From Actinomadura macra NBRC 14102 (lineage in GTDB: Bacteria; Actinomycetota; Actinomycetes; Streptosporangiales; Streptosporangiaceae): a stretch of 64,000 nucleotides of DNA. The stretch spans positions 496,001 through 560,000 of the forward strand of contig NZ_BCQT01000011.1 of NCBI RefSeq assembly GCF_001552215.1, written 5' to 3'. The translations under genes and the position numbers were made by a program. Below are positions 34,849-45,300 of the stretch, piece by piece. Below the pieces are notes generated by a model. That model did no database searches. It had not been told where the DNA came from and saw only the letters and a program-made list of their open reading frames with translations. Within the stretch, counting starts at the first letter, position 1. Every line of letters begins with the position of its first letter.

Positions 34849-34862
34849 GGGACCTTCGGCCC
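34849..34862. promoter_or_regulatory. DosR-like box for the P-type ATPase
   Basis: GGGACCTTCGGCCC, 58 bases before the start codon. Confidence 0.78.
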
Positions 34863-34891
34863 GGGACGGGATCTCGCCTGGGGAGCAGACT

Positions 34892-34905
34892 GGGACTTTC
34901 GCTGG
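34892..34905. promoter_or_regulatory. Second, weaker box for the P-type ATPase
   Basis: GGGACTTTCGCTGG: good first half, poor second half, 29 bases upstream of the strong box. Paired strong and weak boxes are common at mycobacterial DosR promoters. Confidence 0.5.
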
Positions 34906-34999
34906 CATCTCGGGTGATAGGCCAAGGGCGGGGCGTCCACGTCGGCGGTCCTCGAATCCGTTGCGGGTCTGGACCGCCCCACGGAGGCCGGCACGGGGG

Positions 35000-35578
35000 T
35001 CAAGGGCCGATGCGGCGGCGGTCGAAGGCGGCCCATTCGGCGTCCCAGAGCCGGTAGCGCCGCAGATCGCAGCGTCGGCGCACCAGCGCGTAGGCTCCCA
35101 GCAGCGGCAAGCCCAACGCCGCGGTGACACTGGGTCCGGTGACCAACGTATCGGCGATCGTTTGCGCGTGCCGCCGTGGCGGTTCGTCCCCCACCGTGGC
35201 CGAATCCGCCCAGACCTTGGGGTGCCCTCCCACACTGGCTCCGTGCCAGGTGGTGTAGGAACCGGTCCGCCGGCTCCCGTTCCGGTCGTCCCAGACGACC
35301 GTGACCTGCCGGCCTGACCGTAGGTTGTCGACCTTCACGACGGTGGCGTCGACTCTGTGGCGGGTGAGCGCCTCATGCCGTTCGGCCCGTACCCCGGAAC
35401 TGTAGACGGCCTGGGAGACACGGACGCAGACGGGCGGGGCGACGGCCAGAAACGTGATCAGCAGGAGCAGGCCGAGCATCCTCTGGTTGCGGTCCACGTC
35501 GCGGCGCAGATCGTTGTCGTCGAAACCGCAGCTTCGGCGCCAGCGGTTCAGCCGAACCCATGGCGTCACCGGTGTCAT
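35000..35578 (-). CDS. Rv1733c-like two-TM membrane protein
   Basis: 192 residues, paralogue of the protein at 10754-11341: basic N-terminus (RLNRWRRSCGFDDNDLRRDVDRNQ), TM ~33-55, external domain with HRVDATVVKV and VWADSATVGDEPP, TM ~148-167, and tail VRRRCDLRRYRLWDAEWAAFDRR. Function unknown; the M. tuberculosis homologue is a dormancy antigen. GGGAGGACATC precedes the ATG. Separated from the P-type ATPase by ~210 bases containing that gene's operators. Confidence 0.83.
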   Translation of the reverse strand: MTPVTPWVRLNRWRRSCGFDDNDLRRDVDRNQRMLGLLLLITFLAVAPPVCVRVSQAVYSSGVRAERHEALTRHRVDATVVKVDNLRSGRQVTVVWDDRNGSRRTGSYTTWHGASVGGHPKVWADSATVGDEPPRRHAQTIADTLVTGPSVTAALGLPLLGAYALVRRRCDLRRYRLWDAEWAAFDRRRIGP

Positions 35579-35692
35579 GATGTCCTCCCTTCAGCCTTCC
35601 TGGTGCGACGCTAAGCGGCCGGCCATGCCCGGCCGTAGAGGCGGACGGCCTCTGCCCCACGGGCCTTCAGGGCCCTCTTGCCGTGCCGCGAA

Positions 35693-35706
35693 GGGACCTA
35701 CGTCCC
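35693..35706. promoter_or_regulatory. DosR-like box for the Rv1733c-like gene
   Basis: GGGACCTACGTCCC, 115 bases before the start at 35578 and just past the hypE stop. GGGCCTTCAGGGCCC at 35661-35675 is a related palindrome closer to the gene. Confidence 0.75.
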
Positions 35707-35725
35707 CCGCCCCGCGCCCTTGCGG

Positions 35726-36768
35726 TCAGCAGATACGGGGTAGTTGCTCGCCGACGAGCATGTCGACGACGCGGGTGGCGCCGAGCAGGGTGCGCATCTG
35801 GACGCGGCCGGGACGTCGCGGGGTGACCCGTCCGATCACGCGGGCCTCGGTGCCCTCGGGCCGGGCGCGCATCGCGGCGAGGACGGCGTCCGCCGCCGCA
35901 GGGGCGACCAGGGCGACCAGGCAGCCCTCGTTGGCGACGTGCATCACGTCCAGGCCGAGCAGTTCGCACGCGGCCGCCACCGGCGGGGGTACGGGAATCG
36001 TCTCCTCGTCCAGTTCGATTCCCACGGCCGAGGACTCGGCGAGCTCGTTGAGCGCACCGGCGAGGCCTCCCCGGGTCGGGTCGCGCAGCACGTGCACCCC
36101 GTCCCCGCCCGCCTGGATCATCGCGGCGACCAGCCGGTGCAGGGGCCTGCTGTCGGAGGCGATCTCGGCCTCGAAGCCCAGGCGTTCGCGGGCGCTGAGG
36201 ATCGCGGTGCCGTGCAGGCCGATCGGGCCGGACAGCAGGACCACGTCGCCCGGACGGCCCCGGGCCGAGGACGGCATGGCCCCCGCCGGGCGGCGGCCCA
36301 GGCCGGTGGTCGTGACGTAGAGCCCGTCCGCGGCCCCGCGTCCGACGACCTTGGTGTCCCCGGTGACCACCTGGACACCGGACGAGGCGGCCGCACGCGC
36401 CACCGACGCGGTGACCGCGCGCAGCTCGGCGAGCGGCAGGCCCTCCTCGATGATGTAGGCGAGGCTGAGGGCGACCGGGCTCGCCCCGCGCATGGCCAGG
36501 TCGTTGACGGTGCCGTGGACGGCCAGGGAGCCGATATCGCCGCCGGGGAAGAAGCGCGGTGTGACGACGAACGAGTCGGTGCTGACCACGGCCCCGGCGG
36601 CGCCGAGGTCCACCGCGGCGGCGTCCTCGGCGGTCACGTCGCCGCCCAGCTCCGCGCCGATCACGTCCCGCAGCAGCTCGGCCATGAGCCGTCCGCCCGA
36701 GCCGTGCCCGAGCAGCACCCGCTCGGTCTCCGCGGCCGGGACGGGGCAGCTCATCATCGTCGGATCGG

Positions 36769-36772
<4 letters not shown>
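35726..36772 (-). CDS. hypE: Hydrogenase maturation protein HypE
   Basis: 348 residues. PurM-like fold (GHGSGGRLMAELL, DSFVVTPRFFPGGDIGSLAVHGTVNDLAMRGA, GDTKVVGRG, RDPTRGGLAGALNELA) ending in PRIC, whose terminal cysteine is thiocarbamoylated by HypF and dehydrated to thiocyanate, the source of the Fe-CN ligands. Start MTDPTMMSCP overlaps the hypD stop by four bases. Last gene of the PLL-hypF-C-D-E unit; supplies the hydrogenase at 54.7-59.3 kb. Confidence 0.95.
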
Positions 36773-37853
<1,081 letters not shown>

Positions 37854-37857
<4 letters not shown>

Positions 37858-38177
37858 CGGATCCTTCCGGTTCCGTCCTGCCGGGAGCCGGTGGGGCGAT
37901 CTCCCGTGTCCGTCGGGTCGCGGCCATCACCGCCGGTGCCGAGTTCGTCTCGCAGCGCGTCCGGGATGGCGCGGATCACCGCGAGGGTGCGGGCGGCCTC
38001 CTCCTCGTCCACCATGCTGATCGCGAAGCCGACGTGGACGATGACATGGTCGCCGGCGCGCGCCTCGGGTGTGAAGGCGAGGCAGACCTCGCGGCGGACG
38101 CCGTCGAAGTCGACGACGCCCATGCGGGGGTCGTCGCCATGGATCTCCACGACGCGTCCGGGAATGCCCAGGCACAT
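37854..38177 (-). CDS. hypC: Hydrogenase maturation chaperone HypC
   Basis: 107 residues. Begins MCLGIPGRVVEI, with the essential Cys2, so ATG 38177 is used instead of GTG 38183. VDFDGVRREVCLAFTPEARAGDHVIVHVGFAI is the OB-fold core. The last ~30 residues (GTGGDGRDPTDTGDRPTG...) are a disordered tail longer than usual. Carries the Fe(CN)2CO unit from HypD to the hydrogenase large subunit. Confidence 0.94.
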
Positions 38178-38179
38178 CT

Positions 38180-40501
38180 TCACTCACCCCTGCCCGCGGT
38201 GGCCGACAGTCGCGCCGCCGCGACCACCGCCTGCCCGTAGCTGATGCCGCCGTCGTTCACCGGGACGCGCTCGCCGATGAAGACCTCGAAGCCGGCGCCG
38301 TCCAGCGCCTTGAGGACGTCGGCCGCCAGCGTGCGGTTCTGGAAGACGCCACCGGACAGGCAGACCGTGCCGACCCCGGTCTCGGTGCCGATGCGCTCGC
38401 ACAGCACGGCGGTCACGGTGGCGAGGGTGTGGTGGAAGGCGGCGGCGATACGTCCGGGCGGCTCTCCGCCCGACCGGGCCTCCAGGACGTCGCGGAGGGT
38501 CGCCGCGGCGTCGTACACCCACAGGCCGTCGCGGTGGACGAGCCGCCAGGCGAGCGGACCCACGTCATCGTGCCCGGCCGCCGCCGCCTCCAACCGCATC
38601 GCGGCTTCACCCTCGTAGCGGTTGTCGCCGCAAACGCCGAGCAGGGCCGCCACCGCGTCGAAGAGCCGCCCGGCGCTGGAGGCCGGCGGCGAGTTCAGCC
38701 GACGTTCGATCATGCGGCGCACCAGGGAGATCTCCCGTTCGTGCAGGCCGTCCGGCAGGTGCTCGGCGGCCACCGCGTCCTGGAGACGTTCTGCCAGGGG
38801 TTCGGCGCCGAACAGGTAGCCCAGCGCCATGCGGGCCGGCCGCCGGACGGCCACGCTCCCCCCGCACAGCGGGGCACGGGAGAAGCGCCCGAGCCGCCGG
38901 TACCCCGTGTAGGTGGCCAGCAGGATCTCTCCGCCCCAGAAGGTGCCGTCGTCTCCGAGCCCGAGCCCGTCGTAGGCCACACCGAGGAAGGGGCCTTCGA
39001 CCCCGTGCTCGGCCGCCGTGGCGGCGACGTGGGCATGGTGGTGCTGCACCGCGATCCGGTGGTCGGCGGGCCAGCGCGCGGCGTGCTTGGTGGACAGGTA
39101 TTCGGGATGGAGATCATGCGCGACATACGCGGGGTCGACGTCCTCGACGCGCAGCCGCAGCTCCAGCGATCGTTCGAACGCCTCCAGCGTCTCCGCGTCC
39201 TCCAGGTCCCCGATGTGCGGGCCGAGGACCGCCCGCCGTCCTGACGCGACGGTGAAGGTGTGCTTGAGCTGCGCGCCCAGCGCGAGTACCGGTTCGGACG
39301 GCGCCACCGGCAGCGGCAGCGGAGCGGGGGCGTACCCGCGGGCCCGGCGCACCAGGGACGGCCTCCCGGCGGCGACTCGGGCGACGCTGTCGTCGTAGCG
39401 TGCCAAGATCGGCCGGTCGTGGGCGAGGACACCGTTGGTGACGGGGGTGAACAGGCGGACGGCATCGTCGTCATCGATCACCATGGGGCTTCCGGCGCGG
39501 TTGCCGCTGGTCACCACCAGGGGCCGGTCCAGGTCCCGCAGTAGCAGGTGATGCAGCGGGCTATAGGGAAGGAACATCCCGATATCGGGGAGGCCGGAGC
39601 ACACCTGCGGCGCCACCGCCCCGTCCACCTGGGGTGCCAGCACGATCGGGGAGGCGGGGGAGGCCAGGAGGCCCACGTCGGTCACGGTGAGCGTCGCGAT
39701 CGCGGACGCCGCCGCGATGCCGGGGACCATGACGGCGAGCGGCTTGGCCTCCCGTCCCTTGGCGTCGCGCAACCGCTCCACCGCGCATGGATCGGTGGCG
39801 TCGCAGACCAGCTGGTAGCCGCCGACGCCCTTGATCGCGACGACTCCGCCGCGCCGGATCGCCGTCACCGCCGCCGCCAAGGCGTCCTCGCCCGACGTGC
39901 CGTCCCCCCGCCAGGTCAGCCGCGGCCCGCACTGCGGGCACGCGATGGGCTCGGCGTGGAAACGGCGGTTGCCGGGATCGTGGTACTCGGCCGCGCACGC
40001 CGGGCACATCGCAAAGCCTTCCATGGTCGTACGCGCCCGGTCATAGGGAAGCCCGGTGACGATGGTGGCACGCGGCCCGCAGTCGGTGCAGTTGACGAAC
40101 GGGTAGCGGTAGCGCCGATCGGCCGGGTCGGACAGCTCGTTCAGGCACGCCTCGCAGGTGGCCAGATCCGGGGGCACGTCCCGTGCCGCGGTCCCCCAGG
40201 CGGCGCTGTCGAGGACGGTGAACCTCGCAGGGACCACCGCTCCGGGCAGGCGGGTCGTCAGCACGTCGAGTACGGAGGCGTGCCGTGGTGCCTCGTCCAC
40301 GAGCCGGGCCTGGAAGTCGTCCAGTACCGCGTCCTCGCCGACGGCCCTGATCACCACGGCGCCGCCGGCGTTGCGCACGTCGCCGCGCAGGCCGCAGGCA
40401 GTCGCAAGGCGGTAGACGAACGGCCGGAAGCCCACCCCCTGCACGGTGCCGCGCACTTCGATGCGCCGTGCCTCGATCTCACCGTCCTGGATCCCGCTCA
40501 T
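38180..40501 (-). CDS. hypF: Carbamoyltransferase HypF
   Basis: 773 residues: acylphosphatase domain (VRGTVQGVGFRPFVYRLA), two zinc-finger pairs (CEACLNEL...CTDCGPR; CPACAAEYH...CPQCGPR), YrdC-like domain (KGVGGYQLVCDA) and Kae1/HypF C-domain (QHHHAHVAA, SGGVFQN). Transfers the carbamoyl group from carbamoyl phosphate to HypE Cys. Its ATG overlaps the stop of the upstream secreted protein gene by four bases, with no clear ribosome site of its own. Carbamoyl phosphate could come from the ADI pathway encoded in the same island (inference). Confidence 0.96.
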   Translation of the reverse strand: MSGIQDGEIEARRIEVRGTVQGVGFRPFVYRLATACGLRGDVRNAGGAVVIRAVGEDAVLDDFQARLVDEAPRHASVLDVLTTRLPGAVVPARFTVLDSAAWGTAARDVPPDLATCEACLNELSDPADRRYRYPFVNCTDCGPRATIVTGLPYDRARTTMEGFAMCPACAAEYHDPGNRRFHAEPIACPQCGPRLTWRGDGTSGEDALAAAVTAIRRGGVVAIKGVGGYQLVCDATDPCAVERLRDAKGREAKPLAVMVPGIAAASAIATLTVTDVGLLASPASPIVLAPQVDGAVAPQVCSGLPDIGMFLPYSPLHHLLLRDLDRPLVVTSGNRAGSPMVIDDDDAVRLFTPVTNGVLAHDRPILARYDDSVARVAAGRPSLVRRARGYAPAPLPLPVAPSEPVLALGAQLKHTFTVASGRRAVLGPHIGDLEDAETLEAFERSLELRLRVEDVDPAYVAHDLHPEYLSTKHAARWPADHRIAVQHHHAHVAATAAEHGVEGPFLGVAYDGLGLGDDGTFWGGEILLATYTGYRRLGRFSRAPLCGGSVAVRRPARMALGYLFGAEPLAERLQDAVAAEHLPDGLHEREISLVRRMIERRLNSPPASSAGRLFDAVAALLGVCGDNRYEGEAAMRLEAAAAGHDDVGPLAWRLVHRDGLWVYDAAATLRDVLEARSGGEPPGRIAAAFHHTLATVTAVLCERIGTETGVGTVCLSGGVFQNRTLAADVLKALDGAGFEVFIGERVPVNDGGISYGQAVVAAARLSATAGRGE

Positions 40502-41505
40502 GAGGACGCCGGCCAGGCGCGGGTGAGGGGGGACCACTGGCCGTCGGCGGTCGGGTAGGTGGTGGTCCAGACGGCTTTGTCGGTGCTTCGGACCGCCGCG
40601 ATGATGTACGGCGTGGGTTCACGGGTCCCGGCGGCGGTCGGGGCGTCGACCAGTCTGCCGCCGAGGCTCTTCCATCCGGTGGAGCCGTCGCCGCCGAGCC
40701 CGTTCGCCCAGAGAGCGTCGTCGGTGCCTCGTGCGAGGACGAACAGGCCGTTGCTCTGCGGTATGTAGCCGATGGCCGGCGTGCTGTAGGTGCGGCCGCC
40801 CAGTGAGCTCCAGGTCGACCCCTGGGCACTGGACGTCCTCCAGATGGCGTGATCGGTTCCGGCAGCGACGATGTCGACGTGGCCGTCCTGGATGGTCACC
40901 GCGGCCGGTCCGGTCGACAGCCGGCCGCCCGCGCGTTTCCACGCCTTCAGCGATCCGCCTGCCTCCAGCGTCCGGGTCCACAGCGCGTTGTCGGTGCCGC
41001 GGGCGAACACGTCGATGCGCCCGTCGCTCCCTCCGGTGACCGCCGGTGACGAGGTCAGCGCCCCTCCCCAGCTGGTCCAGCGCCCCCAGCTACCGTTGCG
41101 CATCGTCCGCAGCCACACCGCGTCGTCGGTGCCGCGTGCCGCCACGACGACCGTCGTGCCCGCGACGGCCGCGGCCGGAGCGCCGACGACGACGCCGCCC
41201 ACGTTGTGTGGCGCGGACCAGGAGCCTTCACGGACGAAGGTGCGCATGTATACCGCGCTGTCGCCCCCTTGGTAGAAGGCGAATCCAGAGCCGGCCGAGT
41301 CGAAGGCTAGCCCGACGGCCGAACGTGCGACCTGCCCCGGCGCTGCCGCGGGCGGAGCACCTGCTGCCGTCTGTGGGGCTGCGACAGGAAGCGCAAGCCC
41401 GAGAAGGCCGGCCGTGGTGCCCGCCCTTAAGGCGAGAATCCCGGGCGGACGGAACGAGATACGCCGTTTGATGCCTGCCATTTGTGCGGATCCAAGCATT
41501 TTCAT
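40498..41505 (-). CDS. Secreted PLL-type beta-propeller protein, first gene of the hyp operon
   Basis: 335 residues. Basic start and hydrophobic segment (LRAGTTAGLLGLALPVAAPQTAAGA) as signal peptide, then six or so ~45-residue repeats with the pattern ARGTDDAVWLRT...W.SWGGALTSSPAV, ARGTDNALWTRT, AAGTDHAIWRTS, ARGTDDALWANG, RSTDKAVWTTT. These are DUF346/PLL lectin-like blades. No catalytic motif, so a binding protein is likely. Several starts are possible (GTG 41508, ATG 41505, ATG 41499). The same repeats decorate the deacetylase at 23818. A secreted protein leading a cytosolic maturation operon is unusual. Confidence 0.82.
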   Translation of the reverse strand: MKMLGSAQMAGIKRRISFRPPGILALRAGTTAGLLGLALPVAAPQTAAGAPPAAAPGQVARSAVGLAFDSAGSGFAFYQGGDSAVYMRTFVREGSWSAPHNVGGVVVGAPAAAVAGTTVVVAARGTDDAVWLRTMRNGSWGRWTSWGGALTSSPAVTGGSDGRIDVFARGTDNALWTRTLEAGGSLKAWKRAGGRLSTGPAAVTIQDGHVDIVAAGTDHAIWRTSSAQGSTWSSLGGRTYSTPAIGYIPQSNGLFVLARGTDDALWANGLGGDGSTGWKSLGGRLVDAPTAAGTREPTPYIIAAVRSTDKAVWTTTYPTADGQWSPLTRAWPASS

Positions 41506-41546
41506 CACCCCGATTCAGAATGAGCCCTGGTGATGAGGGTGAGGAA

Positions 41547-41560
41547 GGGCCGAAGGTCCC
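41547..41560. promoter_or_regulatory. DosR-like box for the PLL-hyp operon
   Basis: GGGCCGAAGGTCCC (GGGACCTTCGGCCC on the minus strand), about 42 bases before the first start codon. Confidence 0.78.
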
Positions 41561-41696
41561 TGAGACCGACCCGCGGGCGTCGTGGTACCGAGAGGCCGAC
41601 GCCGCCGGACGGGCAGGCTCCTGTGGTTCATCCGGTCCCGGAACCGCGGCCGCCGTGCCCCGTGCCTCTTGGGAGCGGGGGAGCCGTGACCGAGAG

Positions 41697-41710
41697 GGGA
41701 CCTTGGTCCC
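41697..41710. promoter_or_regulatory. DosR-like box for the 33-residue ORF unit
   Basis: GGGACCTTGGTCCC, nearly a perfect palindrome, 114 bases before ATG 41824. Confidence 0.75.
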
Positions 41711-41823
41711 GGCCGACGGTGGACGTGCTCCCCTGGCCGGCCGCGATCGCGAGCACGACGGTGGGAGCAGGCGCTGCCCGCCGCAGCGACGCGGTTTCCG
41801 GGCATCGGCCCAGGGAGGATGAA

Positions 41824-41925
41824 ATGTTCTTCTCACGGTTCGCCTTTGCGGTGGTCGCATTCCACCGATTCGTCATGGGAATGGTAGGCGCCGAGCCCGC
41901 CTCCACACCGGGACCGGACTCATGA
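41824..41925 (+). CDS. 33-residue hydrophobic small protein
   Basis: Encodes MFFSRFAFAVVAFHRFVMGM followed by a 13-residue polar tail. GGGAGGATGAA directly precedes the ATG, one of the best ribosome sites in the window, and the stop overlaps the next ATG (ATGA). Amphipathic/hydrophobic helix could be membrane-associated, or the ORF may act as a leader that couples translation of the next gene. No family recognised. Confidence 0.6.
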   Translation: MFFSRFAFAVVAFHRFVMGMVGAEPASTPGPDS

Positions 41926-42353
41926 ACGGCATCACCCCGGAACAGGTTCCGGCACCCGATGTGGAGCGCCTACTGCACACACGTCATCGTCGCTGCCTTC
42001 CCGCGCTGGCCACGTTGAGATTGCTGGCCGGAACGTCGGGAGATGAAAGGACAGGGCACGGGGTGCGCAGCGCGACGGAAGAGGTGCTGGGCGAACTGGC
42101 GGCCGCCGAGCGGATCCTGCTGAACTCGCTTGCGGGAGGTCTGCGTTCCAACGCGCTCGCGCATTTCCTGGAGTGCCGGACCAATCGGCTGAAGGTCGTG
42201 GCCGAGGATGCCGCCGTGGCCGCCGACGGCGGCGACATGCCGTCTCTACGGAGGCTGCTCTACCAGTTCAATGCCCTGGCCGACGCGATGTGGAAAGTGC
42301 AGATCGCCCTCAGCGAATCCGGCCGAGGCCGCCGGGCCGTGCGCTCCAGGTGA
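41922..42353 (+). CDS. Helical protein of unknown function
   Basis: 143 residues, predicted mostly alpha-helical (VERLLHTRHRRCLPALATLRLL, SATEEVLGELAAAERILLNSLAGG, LRRLLYQFNALADAMWKVQIAL), no signal peptide or TM. Starts inside the stop of the 33-residue ORF and ends four bases from the convergent giant membrane gene. I do not recognise the family. Operator context places it in the dormancy set. Confidence 0.72.
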   Translation: MNGITPEQVPAPDVERLLHTRHRRCLPALATLRLLAGTSGDERTGHGVRSATEEVLGELAAAERILLNSLAGGLRSNALAHFLECRTNRLKVVAEDAAVAADGGDMPSLRRLLYQFNALADAMWKVQIALSESGRGRRAVRSR

Positions 42354-42356
42354 ACC

Positions 42357-45300
42357 CTATTCGTGGCCGCCCGCACCGGACGCCGGGTGGCGCGTGCGGT
42401 GGAAGGCCAGGGCACCGGGAAGTACGGGGAGCCAGAAGCTGAGGACGCGGAAGAGAAGGACGGTCATGACGGCCTGGGTGGGTCCGGTGCCCAAGGCGAC
42501 CAAGGCCAGGACGAGTACCGGCTCCACTATGCCGACCCCGCCGGGAAGCGGTCCCAGCAGCCGCAGGGGAATCAGCGCCAGGTAGACGGCGGCCAGGACG
42601 GCGGGGGAGAGAGAAACGTTCATGGCGTGGGCGACGGACAGGAACGCCAAGACCGAGCAACTGGTCACCGCAGAACTCCCCCCGACCAGCATGAGGAGGT
42701 GCGCGGGCCGCTCCAGGCGTCGGGGGAGGGCGAGCGCCGCGGCCCTTAGCGGGGGGATGAACTCGGCCCGCCGGTGCCAGGCGAGAACCGCGCCCGCGCA
42801 CGCGGCAGCCGTGACTGCCAGGGCGAGCGGCCGGGACCAGACCGGCGGACGCAGGGTCCCCCAGCCCTGCGACGTTGCCGAGACGACGGCCAGGGTGAGC
42901 GCCGTTACGTGGACGAGCGCGCCGGTCAACCGGGTGAGGGCGATGGTCTCGGCCGCCTCCTCGGGTCCGGCTCCGTGGCCGCGCACGTGGCGTTCCAGGA
43001 CGTCGCCCGCACCGCGTCCGGCCTGGTGCTGGCGGGAGGCGTAGGAGGCGGCCAGCTGGCACAGGTAGGTGCGTCCGAAGGCGAGATCACGCCAGGCGGC
43101 TCCCATCAGCGAGAGCGCGCCCGCGGCATAGCCGAGCACGACCAGCAGCGTCGCGGCGAGCAGCCAGCGGGCGTGCACCTCGGTCAGGACGGACGCGGGA
43201 GAACGCACACCGGTGATGCCGATGAGCGCGTGGTAGGTCCCGTACCCGGCGGCGACGAGCAGCAACAGGAACCAGGGCCGGGCGGGAAGCCGTGACAGCG
43301 GCCGAGGGGGGACGCGTGTGCCGCCCGCTTCGACCATTGCCGCACGGACCTCGTCGAGAAGGCGGGGGTTCCCGCGCAGCTTCGCCCGGGTGGATCCCGC
43401 CAGGGCGAGCGGTTGCAGAAAGCCGGCGGCGGCCTCGACGGCGGCAAGCCCCAGGACGCCCACCGCGGCCCGGACGGCCTGGTGCGGTCCGGCGACGAAA
43501 GCAGTGGAGACGAGCAGTTCCGCGACGTCCTGCGCCAGCCGCCCGTCCCCGGCGGCGTCCTCGGCGAAGCCGAAGTCCACGAGCACGGGACGTCCGTCGG
43601 AGTCGATGAGGACGTTCGCCAGTCTCAGGTCGCGGTGCGCTATCCGCGCCCGGCGGAGTTTCGCTACCTCGCCCCAGAGCGAGTGGAGGAACTCGTCGTC
43701 CGGCGGGCGCCGGGCTGGGCCGTCGAGGCTCTTGGCGTCGATGGCCTCCTCGGCGAGAATCCAGGTCCCTCGGCCCGCGGGCGCCACCCCGATGACGGCG
43801 GGGACGCGCACGCCCGCGGCCGCGGCCCGCATCAGCATGTACGCCTCGTGCTCCACCTGACGTTTGGGGCTCGGCACCGGCGTCTCGTCCTCCACCTCGC
43901 GGTAGAGCAGGAACCGGGCCGCCTTGAAGAGCAGGTCCGCGTCCCGCTGGTCGCGGCCGAGCGCCTTGACGAAGACGGAGCGGCCGCCGCCGGTGACGGC
44001 GGTGAAGGGAACCGACCCGCGGGCGTCCACCTTGAGCGGTACGGCCTTCGGCGCGGTCAACCCGCAGCGGACGAGCCCGGCGTCTATCAACTCCGGTGCC
44101 GGGACGTGGTTCGGTGTCCCGTGCACGAGGTGGACGGCGCCGCCGACGGCCCAGCCGAGTGCGGCCCCGGCGATGACGTCGAGCGGAAAATGGGCACCGA
44201 CGTAGACACGGCTCAACGGCACGGCGATCGCCACCGTCCACAGCACCCAGCGGACCGGGCGGCGCACGTACGCGGCCGCCGCGGTGGCCAGGGCCGCCGC
44301 CACGGCCGCATGGCCGGAGACGAAGCCGAGCCCGCCCTCGTGCGCGCCGCGCAGGACGACCTCCGACAGCAGCGCTCCCGGCCGGCCGCGGTCGGCGACG
44401 CTCTTGACGAGCTTGGCGAGCAGCCAGGCCAGTGCGCCCGCGACCGCGAGATCCACGGCCGGGCGGGTGCGGCGGGCGGCGAGGGCCGCCACCGCCGCCA
44501 CCGCGACGGCACCGAGCGCTCCGGCCTGCATCACGATGTTCACGGGCCCGAACAACCAGCCGGGCAGGGCGTTGACGAGCCGGAAGGCATCGGCCTCTGG
44601 ACGCAGCAGGAACCCGTCGGCGGCGAAGACCGCCAGGATCAGGCAGGCGCTCAGCCCGGCCAGGACGCGGATCACGTCGGCGGGATGCCGGGCGGTGGCC
44701 GGAGCTTTCGCCAGAAAAGGGTTGAACCGGCCGATGGTGAGCAGCGGCCGCACTGGTGCCGGGCCGTCGGTCGGGATGTCAGGAGGGCGCCATGCGGGAG
44801 GGGGAAGAGTGTGGGTCACGTGGCCTACGGTGCTCATCGCGGCCAGGCGCGCGGCGTCCTCGTCGAACAGAGCGGGGTTCGTGTCCGTCTCCGCCCTGCC
44901 CCAGCCGACGATCCAGGGTCGTCGCCGCCCGTCGATCAGGATGTTCTCGGGAAGCAGGTCGCGGTGGGCGATACGGCCGCGCCTCAGCGCCGCGAGCTGC
45001 CGCCACAGATCGTCCAGCACCTCCCGGTCCGGGGCGTCGGGTGCGTGCGGCGGGCGCGCGTCGATGTGGTCCATGACCAGCGCCCAGCTGCCCGGGGCCA
45101 CCTCGGCGACGAACCGGACGGCGGGGGCGCGCGCACCGGCCTGCCGCGCCCGCATCAAGAGGTAGCCCTCGTGCTCGGCCAGGTGCTTGGCGGTGGCGAA
45201 CGGCGGCTCGCCCGGTCTGCGCCGCCACAGGCGGCCCAGCCGGTGCAGGGCGTCGGCGTCCCGCTGGTCGCGGCCGACGACCTTCACGAAGAGCCGTCCG

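Larger units (their letters stand above)
41506..41823. other. Divergent control gap, hyp operon / small-protein unit
   Basis: 318 bases without a convincing gene; one box faces each side (41547 and 41697). Confidence 0.6.
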
